A program made the translations under genes and the position numbers. From Synergistaceae bacterium UBA5560 (GTDB lineage Bacteria; Synergistota; Synergistia; Synergistales; Aminiphilaceae), in the NCBI GenBank assembly GCA_002425685.1, contig DIMS01000008.1, positions 728-6,413 on the forward strand: DNA of 5,686 nt, in the 5' to 3' direction. Position 1 is the stretch's first letter; every line of letters begins with the position of its first letter. Of the stretch, positions 1 through 5,239 are shown one piece after another. The notes beneath the pieces were generated by a model. That model saw only the letters and a list, made by a program, of their open reading frames with translations, had not been told where the DNA came from and ran no database searches.

Positions 1-1
1 G

Positions 2-1840
2 GACGATCCCCGGGAGATCGACCGGGAGGCCCGCACGGCCATTCTGGTTCCGGTCTTCAACGAGGACCCGGAGCGTGTCTTCGCGGGAGTGCGCACCGTC
101 TACGACTCCCTGGAGCGCACGGGCCGTTCGGACCTCTTCGACATCTTCATCCTCAGCGACACTCCCGATCCGGACGGCTGGGTGGAGGAGGAGGCGGCGT
201 GGTTCGCCTTCTGCCGCGAAAAAAACGCCTTCGGCAAAATCTTCTACCGGCGGCGCCGGAGCAACGCCAAGCGAAAGAGCGGCAACGTGGCGGATTTCTG
301 CCGCCGCTGGGGAAAAAACTACCGCTACATGATCGTCTTCGACGCGGACAGCGTCATGGCCGGGGAGACCATGCTCCGCATGGTGGGCATCATGGAACGG
401 AGGCCCGACGTGGGCATCCTCCAGACACCCCCCGCCGCGGTGAACCGGGAAAGCCTTCTCGCCCGGGTGCAGCAGTTCGCCAACCACGTCTACGGCCCCA
501 TGTTCGCCGCGGGACTCCATTTCTGGCAGCTCGGTGACGCCCAGTACTGGGGACACAACGCCATCATCCGGGTGCACCCCTTCATGGAGCATTGCCAGTT
601 GCCGCGTCTTCCGGGAAAGGGACCTCTGGGAGGGGACATCCTGAGCCACGATTTCGTCGAGGCGGCCCTCATGCGCCGCGCCGGGTTCAGTGTGTGGCTC
701 GCCTACGACCTGCGGGGCAGCTACGAGGAAACGCCCCCGACACTGCTGGATGAGCTGAAACGGGATCGCCGGTGGTGTCAGGGGAATCTGCAGCACCTGC
801 GGCTGCTCTTCACCCGGGGGCTCTTTCCCGCCCACCGGGCGCTGTTCCTGAACGGCATCATGTCCTACGGTTCGGCGCTCCTCTGGTTCGTCTTCCTGCT
901 CCTCAGCAGCGTCGAGGCGGTTCTGGAGGCGATTCTCGAGCCCAAATACTTTTCGGGCCCCGCGCTCTTTCCCGACTGGCCCGTGTGGTATCCCCACTGG
1001 GCCATCACGCTCCTCGCCTCCACGGCGGTGGTGCTCTTTCTCCCCAAGCTCTTCGCGGTGCTCCTCATCGTCCTCAAGGACCGAGAGGCCCATCTCTACG
1101 GAGGCGCGGGGAAACTTGCGGCGAGCGTCTTCCTGGAGGTGGCGGTGTCCACCCTGCTTGCGCCGGTCCGCATGTTCTTCCACACCACCTTCGTGGTCAC
1201 GACCCTGCTGGGGCGGCGCGTCACCTGGGGAAGTCAGATCCGGAGCGACCGGGAGACCTCCTGGGGGGACGCCCTCCGGGCGCATTGGCTGAGCATGGTC
1301 GCCGCCCTGCTCTGGGGCGGTCTGGTCCACCTGGCGAACCCCACCTTCTTCTGGTGGATCTCGCCGGTACTCGGCCCCCTCGCCCTGGGAGCGTTCCTCT
1401 CGGTGTTCACCAGCGGAGCGTCCCTGGGACGCCTGCTCCGCCGGTGGAAGCTCCTTCTCATTCCGGAGGAGTCGGACCCGCCCCGGGAGCTGCGCGACCT
1501 GGAGGCGAACCAGAACCGGCCCCGTCCCTACTCGCCCCTGCCGATTCCCTCCGGCGAGGGGTTCGTCAGGGCCGTGGCGGACCCAGTGGTGCACCAGCTC
1601 CACACCTCCCTGCTCCTGCGCCGCCGCCGCGCCGCCCCCGCCGTGGAGAACCGCCGCCTCGAGATCGAGGAAAAGGCCCTCGCCCTGGGTCCAGGAAGTC
1701 TCTCGGCGAGGGAGAAGATGGAACTTCTCCTGGATCCCTTCCGCCTCGCCGAGCTGCACCGTCGCGTGTGGGAGCTTCCCGGACGGGAGAATGCCGCCCG
1801 GTGGGGGCTCACCTGCTTTATGCCTTCTTCACGGCGATGA
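2..1840 (+). CDS. opgH: Glucans biosynthesis glucosyltransferase H (OpgH/MdoH), C-terminal part, 5' end outside window
   Basis: Inner-membrane family 2 glycosyltransferase that polymerises glucose from UDP-glucose into the backbone of osmoregulated periplasmic glucans and probably helps move it across the membrane. The open frame runs from base 2 without a start, so about 612 residues are visible; E. coli OpgH has about 850, so the N-terminal cytoplasmic and first membrane segments are missing. Numbering from the first visible codon: PVFNEDP at 17-23 is the nucleotide-binding strand, SDTPDPDGW at about 52-60 is typical of OpgH, DAD at 114-116 is the metal/UDP-binding motif, SHDFVEA near 215-221 carries the likely catalytic aspartate, and RDRRWCQGN near 254-262 is the Q/RxxRW-type motif. 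Several hydrophobic segments follow (about 283-310, 332-360, 375-410, 430-465), then a basic cytoplasmic tail with the family's PEESDPPRELRD stretch. No opgG is visible; it could lie upstream. The last 23 bases overlap the convergent ridA gene. The family call is secure. Confidence 0.95.
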   Translation, partial: DDPREIDREARTAILVPVFNEDPERVFAGVRTVYDSLERTGRSDLFDIFILSDTPDPDGWVEEEAAWFAFCREKNAFGKIFYRRRRSNAKRKSGNVADFCRRWGKNYRYMIVFDADSVMAGETMLRMVGIMERRPDVGILQTPPAAVNRESLLARVQQFANHVYGPMFAAGLHFWQLGDAQYWGHNAIIRVHPFMEHCQLPRLPGKGPLGGDILSHDFVEAALMRRAGFSVWLAYDLRGSYEETPPTLLDELKRDRRWCQGNLQHLRLLFTRGLFPAHRALFLNGIMSYGSALLWFVFLLLSSVEAVLEAILEPKYFSGPALFPDWPVWYPHWAITLLASTAVVLFLPKLFAVLLIVLKDREAHLYGGAGKLAASVFLEVAVSTLLAPVRMFFHTTFVVTTLLGRRVTWGSQIRSDRETSWGDALRAHWLSMVAALLWGGLVHLANPTFFWWISPVLGPLALGAFLSVFTSGASLGRLLRRWKLLLIPEESDPPRELRDLEANQNRPRPYSPLPIPSGEGFVRAVADPVVHQLHTSLLLRRRRAAPAVENRRLEIEEKALALGPGSLSAREKMELLLDPFRLAELHRRVWELPGRENAARWGLTCFMPSSRR

Positions 1841-2198
1841 CGTCGATCTCCACGAGAATGTCGTCGAGCAGGGCGCTTCCCACGGTGGTGCGCACCGGAT
1901 AGGGCTCGGAAAAGAACTCCCGGTACACCGCGTTGAAAGCCGCGAAATCCTCCAGGTTCGCCAGGTGCACCGTGGACTTGACCACCTCGTCCATGGACGC
2001 TCCCGCCGCCTCGAGAATCGAGCGGATGTTCGTGAGCACCTGCCGGGTCTGTTCCGCGATGGCGTCGCCCACGGTCGCTCCCGTCTTCGGATCCAGGGGC
2101 CCCTGTCCGGCCACAAAGACCAGATTGCCCACGAGAAGCCCCGGCGTATAGGGGCCGAGGGGTTTCGGCGCGCTTTCGGGATGTACGGGCTGTTTCAT
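1818..2198 (-). CDS. ridA: RidA family protein (YjgF/YER057c/UK114), probable enamine/imine deaminase
   Basis: Small trimeric cytosolic protein of 126 residues, the usual family length. Classic RidA hydrolyses reactive 2-aminoacrylate and related enamines, released by PLP enzymes such as threonine/serine dehydratase, to 2-keto acids plus ammonia. Visible family features are GPYTPG at 15-20 with Tyr17, the AGQGPLDPKTG strand-turn at 30-40, the helix around TRQVLTNIRSILEAAG, and the C-terminal PVRTTVGSALL...LVEIDVIA block. Arg103 and Glu117 correspond to the Arg and Glu that bind the substrate carboxylate and activate water in RidA. The position before the conserved GQ is Ala30, where E. coli RidA has serine, a common variation. 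The ATG at 2196-2198 is supported by a GAGGAGG ribosome-binding site 9 bases upstream. The gene ends inside the opgH 3' end on the other strand. Active residues favour a true deaminase, but the exact Rid subfamily and substrate cannot be settled here. Confidence 0.93.
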   Translation of the reverse strand: MKQPVHPESAPKPLGPYTPGLLVGNLVFVAGQGPLDPKTGATVGDAIAEQTRQVLTNIRSILEAAGASMDEVVKSTVHLANLEDFAAFNAVYREFFSEPYPVRTTVGSALLDDILVEIDVIAVKKA

Positions 2199-2207
2199 GC
2201 GATGGAC

Positions 2208-2214
2208 CCTCCTC
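2208..2214 (-). promoter_or_regulatory. Ribosome-binding site of ridA
   Basis: Read on the minus strand, GAGGAGG lies 9 bases before the ATG of ridA. It is close to a full anti-16S match and fixes the start codon. Confidence 0.75.
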
Positions 2215-2245
2215 GGTTTTTTCGGATGTTTGAGCCTGCGCTGTC

Positions 2246-2254
2246 ATTGTAGCA
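2246..2254 (-). promoter_or_regulatory. Probable extended -10 promoter of ridA
   Basis: On the minus strand the sequence TGCTACAAT fits an extended -10 element (TGn plus TACAAT, one mismatch from TATAAT). No good -35 hexamer lies 16-19 bases upstream, as is common for extended -10 promoters. Transcription would start near base 2239, leaving a leader of about 40 bases that contains the strong ribosome-binding site. This supports ridA having its own promoter despite lying downstream of larA. Predicted by eye only. Confidence 0.42.
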
Positions 2255-2299
2255 CTGCCCCCGTCTCTGGATCGGACCATTCCGCCCGGAAACGGACCG

Positions 2300-2313
2300 G
2301 CCTTCCGGAAGGC
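2300..2313. repeat. 14-bp perfect palindrome upstream of ridA
   Basis: GCCTTCCGGAAGGC is self-complementary over 14 bases. It sits in the larA-ridA gap, centred about 67 bases upstream of the predicted ridA transcription start, a position where activators often bind. It has no following T tract, so it is not a convincing terminator. It may be an operator or chance in GC-rich DNA. Confidence 0.35.
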
Positions 2314-2356
2314 TTCGTCGCCGGAAGAAGGCGGATGCGCGGCGCTGGAAACCTTG

Positions 2357-2400
2357 CGCTTCGAGAGGGCCCCGCCGACACGTCCGCGCACTTCGAAGCG
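2357..2400. repeat. 8-bp inverted repeat with 28-base loop, downstream of larA
   Basis: CGCTTCGA at 2357-2364 is exactly complementary to TCGAAGCG at 2393-2400. It lies about 70-110 bases beyond the larA stop codon on the larA strand. The intervening 28 bases are very GC-rich. It could fold in the larA 3' transcript, but there is no T run after it, so termination by the usual intrinsic mechanism is not supported. Confidence 0.3.
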
Positions 2401-2433
2401 AGCCCAAGGCACCTTACACATCGGACCGGACCG

Positions 2434-2449
2434 AAAAAGCACCCGCTTC
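2434..2449 (-). terminator. Weak candidate terminator after larA
   Basis: On the minus strand, about 20 bases after the larA stop, AAGC-GGGT-GCTT forms a 4-bp stem (5 with a G-T pair) followed by only three further T residues. The position is right for a larA terminator, but the stem is short and the T tract minimal, so this is a weak call. Confidence 0.2.
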
Positions 2450-2467
2450 AGCGTTTCCGGCGTCGCG

Positions 2468-3742
2468 TCACCGGCCCTCCGGGACGAGCACGGGAACGGT
2501 GAGACTCCCCTGGGGCATGACGATGCAGCGGAACGCCGCTCCTCTCTCCGCCTCGATGCGGCCCAGGGCCTCCTCCACGGAGGCGACCTTTTCGGCGAAG
2601 AGCTTCCGTACCCTCTCCCCGCTCATGGAGGTCACCATATAGATCTTCTTCGCCGCCGCCACCTTGGCGATGCCGAAGGCCTTGTGCCCTCCCATTCTGA
2701 ACTCCCTCCGGATCCGGGCCACGATGTCCTCCGGGCGGGAGGCGGTGTTCAGCCACTCCTCGAAGACCCTCTCTCCATAGCCGCCGGGACAGTCCGCCAC
2801 GAGGACGATGGCGCCTCCCGCTTTCGTGGCCTTGTCCGCGTGGTCCAGGGCCTTCTGGGCCTGGTAGACGTTGATGTCCCGGGGATGACCGCAGGCGGAG
2901 ACGATGGCCACGTCGGCGCGTTCCGCGACGGGCACCTCGTAGAGGGCGGACGAGACGGCCACCGCCTCCTTCCATGCCTTTTCCACGTCCCCCGCGACGA
3001 CCTTCACGACCTCCCCGTTCTCGTTCGTCACCACGTTGAGGATGCAATCCACCCCCACCCTCCGGGCCGCCTCGAGCATCTCCAGGTGCAGAGGATTGGC
3101 GTCCAGGCCGGGAAGATCGTCCATGAGAGCCACCATGCGCACATGGTTGCGCTCCACCGACTCCTTTCCGGCCACGCCGGGGAGGATGGATTTCCGCCCC
3201 CCGGAATATCCGGCGAAGTAATGGGGCATGACGACCCCCAGGGTGAGCAGAAAATCCGCCTCGGCCACCAACCGGTTGACGCAAAGCTCCGATCCGGTGG
3301 CAAGCGTTCCCAGGGAAACGAGGGAATCCGGATCGTCCGCCGCGTGGGAGACGATCCGGAAGCGCCGGACCAGCTCCTCCCCGTAGACCTGGAGGTTCTG
3401 CTCCGGCGTGTGGGGATCGTGGATGCCCGTGGCCACCACCAGGGTCACTTTTTCGTCCGAAACACCCGCCTCGGCGAAGCGCCGCAGCACCGGAGGCAGC
3501 AGCAGCCCGTAGGGAGTGGGGCGGGTGATGTCGTTCACCACCACCACGATCCTTTCGGGTTTTTTCGCCCGAAGCTGCTCCAGAAGCGGCGGCGTTCCCA
3601 CGGGGTGGTCCAGCGCGGCTTCCACATCGGCGGCGGTACAGGGCACCGCCTTCACTTCGGGAGGAAGGAGCACCTGGGAGATCCTGGCCTCGTCGAGCCG
3701 GAACTCATGCGTGCCCCTGCCGTAGAGAAAGCTGAAGTTCAT
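2468..3742 (-). CDS. larA: LarA-family nickel-pincer 2-hydroxyacid racemase (lactate racemase-like)
   Basis: Cytosolic enzyme of 424 residues, the same length as Lactiplantibacillus plantarum LarA. The family interconverts D- and L-2-hydroxy acids by hydride transfer to a covalently bound nickel-pincer nucleotide (NPN) cofactor. Signature residues are in place: NDITRP at 70-75 (the DxxTRP motif, with Arg74 as substrate contact), His108 in ATGIHDPHT, MPHYFAGYSGGRKSILPG at 172-189 with His174 and the cofactor-anchoring Lys184, His200 in ERNH, and Gln294/Lys297 near YQAQKA, matching the substrate-binding Gln/Lys pair. The N-terminal domain carries the first motif and the C-terminal domain (from about 275) has alternating beta/alpha pattern. 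The ATG is supported by AAAGGAG 11 bases upstream. Cofactor synthesis needs LarB, LarC and LarE, none of which lies in this window. LarA homologues also act on malate, phenyllactate or short-chain hydroxy acids, so lactate is only the default substrate. Gaps on both sides suggest it is not tightly co-transcribed with its neighbours. Confidence 0.92.
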   Translation of the reverse strand: MNFSFLYGRGTHEFRLDEARISQVLLPPEVKAVPCTAADVEAALDHPVGTPPLLEQLRAKKPERIVVVVNDITRPTPYGLLLPPVLRRFAEAGVSDEKVTLVVATGIHDPHTPEQNLQVYGEELVRRFRIVSHAADDPDSLVSLGTLATGSELCVNRLVAEADFLLTLGVVMPHYFAGYSGGRKSILPGVAGKESVERNHVRMVALMDDLPGLDANPLHLEMLEAARRVGVDCILNVVTNENGEVVKVVAGDVEKAWKEAVAVSSALYEVPVAERADVAIVSACGHPRDINVYQAQKALDHADKATKAGGAIVLVADCPGGYGERVFEEWLNTASRPEDIVARIRREFRMGGHKAFGIAKVAAAKKIYMVTSMSGERVRKLFAEKVASVEEALGRIEAERGAAFRCIVMPQGSLTVPVLVPEGR

Positions 3743-3753
3743 GGAAGACCACG

Positions 3754-3760
3754 CTCCTTT
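3754..3760 (-). promoter_or_regulatory. Ribosome-binding site of larA
   Basis: AAAGGAG on the minus strand lies 11 bases before the larA ATG, slightly long but acceptable spacing. No other in-frame start nearby has a better site. Confidence 0.6.
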
Positions 3761-3812
3761 CCTATTTTTTTCCGGCCTCCTTCAACGAACTCCACCGACA
3801 AGCTCCGTCCTG

Positions 3813-3830
3813 GGAACAGGGCACGGAACA
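3813..3830 (-). repeat. Direct repeat of TGTTCC, 12-bp period, upstream of larA
   Basis: On the minus strand TGTTCC occurs twice, separated by GTGCCC, giving two boxes one helical turn plus about 1.5 bp apart. They lie 71-88 bases upstream of the larA start codon. A third TGTTCC is part of the inverted repeat at 3875-3889. They are candidate binding sites for a regulator of larA; nothing in the sequence identifies the protein. Confidence 0.35.
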
Positions 3831-3874
3831 AAGCAGCTTCTCGGAAAACGACACGGGGCGACAGCGGGGAGCGA

Positions 3875-3889
3875 TGTTCTTTCGGAACA
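3875..3889. repeat. Inverted repeat TGTTC-N5-GAACA upstream of larA
   Basis: Perfect 5-bp arms (3875-3879 and 3885-3889) flank a 5-base centre. Located in the gap between the acyltransferase stop and the larA start, about 133-147 bases upstream of the larA start codon. Shares its half-site with the inverted repeat at 3931-3946 and the boxes at 3813-3830. Operator-like, but short. Confidence 0.38.
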
Positions 3890-3930
3890 GCCTTCGCCGG
3901 GTTCCGTGCAATGTCCCTTCTCCGGGGGGA

Positions 3931-3946
3931 TGAACATCGGTGTTCA
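3931..3946. repeat. Inverted repeat TGAACA-N4-TGTTCA spanning the acyltransferase stop codon
   Basis: Perfect 6-bp arms around a 4-base centre. On the minus strand it begins with the TGA stop of the acyltransferase gene. It could form a small hairpin at the end of that message, but no T run follows, so it looks more like a protein-binding palindrome than a terminator. It uses the same GAACA/TGTTC half-site as the repeat 42 bases away. Confidence 0.4.
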
Positions 3947-5071
3947 CGCCTTCATGCCGAAGAACACGCGCAATACCCGATGCCGAAGAATCCCCCACTC
4001 GAAGAGCGCCATGACGACGGCAAAGGAGGTCGCTGCCAGAATCGCGTATTTTGCCGCCACACCCATAGCCGCATGCATGAGGAGGAAGCCGGAAAGCACG
4101 ATCACCGGCTGATGAAGCATATAGAAGGGGAGCACCGCCTTGTTGGCATAGCAAAGGAAGGCATTCTCGAAGGTGCAAAAGCGTCCGGCGAAACCCAGCA
4201 AAGCCACCAGCCAGCACCAGCAGTTGAACGTGCGCAGAAAAGCGAAGGGAACACTTCGTGACGAATAACCTCCGGTGGAAAGTGCGATACCCGCCACCGT
4301 CGCGAGAATACCGAGAACAAGCCCGGTTTTCCACTCTTTCTCGGTCCTCCTCTGAAACCGCTCGTCCAGGGCGAACAGAAATCCGAGCACGAAGAGCCCG
4401 AGATAAACCAGGGGGCTCCAGCCGCCGAAGGCGCGGATGCCGATTCCCTGGGGCCACATGTTGGCCAGCGCTTCCAAAACACCAAGGGGAAGGGCGGCGA
4501 GAAAGATCGTGCCACGCTTTTCCGTGTAGGCGGCAACCCGAGCGATTCGCTCCCGAAAGACGCGCCGCGACAACAGGCGAAAAAGCGGGAGGGTCAGGAG
4601 TGAGAAGAGAAAGAGAATTTCCAGGTACCACAAATGGAGCCCCATCCAGGCAAAATTGCCGCCGAACGCGTAGAAACCATCGAAGTAATGGGGAAGAAAC
4701 TGCAGAAAGGATCCGGAAAAATCGCCGTGGGTCAAGCGCTCGACATAGACCTGGGGCGGCGCGAGAAAGAAAATGCCGACGAGCAGCGGAAGCAGGAGGC
4801 GCGCGCATTTCTCCCGGATATAGTGACCGTTGTCCCGTTTCGCGAGGGAAAAGGAGGCGCTCTCCGCCGAGAGAACGAAAAAAAGCGGCATCGTCCACTG
4901 CCCCACCACCATGACGAAGACACTCATTCCAAGGCTGAGTTCATCGTTCTTCACATGCCACCCTTCGTTGTTGAAAAAACGGGCACAGTGGAAGAGAAAG
5001 ACCATGCCCATGGCAAAGATGCGCAGCCAATCGATGTCGTAGCGACGCATGGAGGAACGTTCCGTTTTCAC
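3944..5071 (-). CDS. Acyltransferase-3 family membrane protein, OpgC-like
   Basis: Integral membrane protein of about 375 residues with roughly ten hydrophobic segments. The acyltransferase-3 family moves acyl groups such as acetyl or succinyl from the cytoplasm onto surface or periplasmic glycans; OpgC (385 residues in E. coli) succinylates periplasmic glucans. Numbering from the GTG start, RRYDIDWLR at 9-17 leads into TM1 with the family's R-x10-H motif (Arg17, His28). WHVKN-ELSL near 38-46 and MPLFFVLS near 61-68 resemble the corresponding part of OpgC, HLWYLEI is at about 146-152, and LPFYMLHQP near 314-322 is the conserved C-terminal block. Start choice: GGGGAG at 5080-5085 lies 8 bases before the GTG at 5071; the upstream ATGs at 5077 and 5095 have a site too close or none. 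The upstream ATG would add 8 residues. It lies about 200 bases from larA. It is less GC-rich than opgH and larA. OpgC function is plausible because of opgH in the window, but other glycan targets are equally possible. Confidence 0.86.
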   Translation of the reverse strand: MKTERSSMRRYDIDWLRIFAMGMVFLFHCARFFNNEGWHVKNDELSLGMSVFVMVVGQWTMPLFFVLSAESASFSLAKRDNGHYIREKCARLLLPLLVGIFFLAPPQVYVERLTHGDFSGSFLQFLPHYFDGFYAFGGNFAWMGLHLWYLEILFLFSLLTLPLFRLLSRRVFRERIARVAAYTEKRGTIFLAALPLGVLEALANMWPQGIGIRAFGGWSPLVYLGLFVLGFLFALDERFQRRTEKEWKTGLVLGILATVAGIALSTGGYSSRSVPFAFLRTFNCWCWLVALLGFAGRFCTFENAFLCYANKAVLPFYMLHQPVIVLSGFLLMHAAMGVAAKYAILAATSFAVVMALFEWGILRHRVLRVFFGMKA

Positions 5072-5079
5072 GACCATCA

Positions 5080-5085
5080 CTCCCC
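5080..5085 (-). promoter_or_regulatory. Ribosome-binding site that favours the GTG start of the acyltransferase
   Basis: GGGGAG on the minus strand has an 8-base spacing to the GTG at 5071-5069, which is ideal. It is only 2 bases from the ATG at 5077-5075 and lies downstream of the ATG at 5095, so it cannot serve those. Confidence 0.55.
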
Positions 5086-5101
5086 GACGTGACATAGTGG
5101 G

Positions 5102-5148
5102 CGTTCAATGTTCGGGAAACCCTGAACAAGTTTCTCGAAAAATGTTCA
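5102..5148. repeat. Cluster of GAACA/TGTTC half-sites upstream of the acyltransferase
   Basis: Read on the minus strand the order is TGAACA (5148-5143), TGTTCA (5128-5123), CGAACA (5114-5109) and TGAACG (5107-5102). The first pair is a 6-bp inverted repeat with a 14-base spacer. The second and third form TGTTCAGGG-TTT-CCCGAACA, a nearly perfect inverted repeat with one unpaired base. The cluster is 31-77 bases before the GTG start, where an operator would be expected. I could not identify a convincing -10/-35 pair in the gap. Confidence 0.4.
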
Positions 5149-5239
5149 CAGCGGGAGAAAAAGAGGCAATACCCCGTAAAGACCACGTTTCCCGCACTCA
5201 TGGCAACGGAAGGGAGAAAGTATCTCCGTCTTCCGACCC

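Noticed and set aside
772..1902. Plus-strand frame of 376 codons inside opgH
   Set aside because: Pro/Gly/Arg/Ala-rich translation of an alternate frame of opgH; no family features.
1528..2442. Minus-strand frame of 304 codons across ridA and the opgH 3' end
   Set aside because: Overlaps ridA in another frame and has low-complexity Arg/Gly/Ser-rich composition; RidA is the real gene.
3931..3946. Palindrome considered as an SOS (LexA) box
   Set aside because: The Gram-positive type LexA site has GAAC and GTTC separated by 4 bases; here the spacing is 6. It also does not fit the CTGT-N8-ACAG type.
3931..3946. Same palindrome considered as an intrinsic terminator of the acyltransferase
   Set aside because: Only a 6-bp AT-containing stem and no T run after it; the following minus-strand bases are C-rich.
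2354..4261. Plus-strand open frame of 635 codons covering larA, the next gap and part of the acyltransferase
   Set aside because: It is antisense to two well-supported genes. The product is rich in His, Arg, Gly and Pro with no domain pattern, as expected when GC-rich genes lack stops on the opposite strand.
4941..5201. Minus-strand frame of 86 codons upstream of and overlapping the acyltransferase
   Set aside because: Mostly another frame of the acyltransferase, with no good ribosome-binding site and no recognisable protein character.
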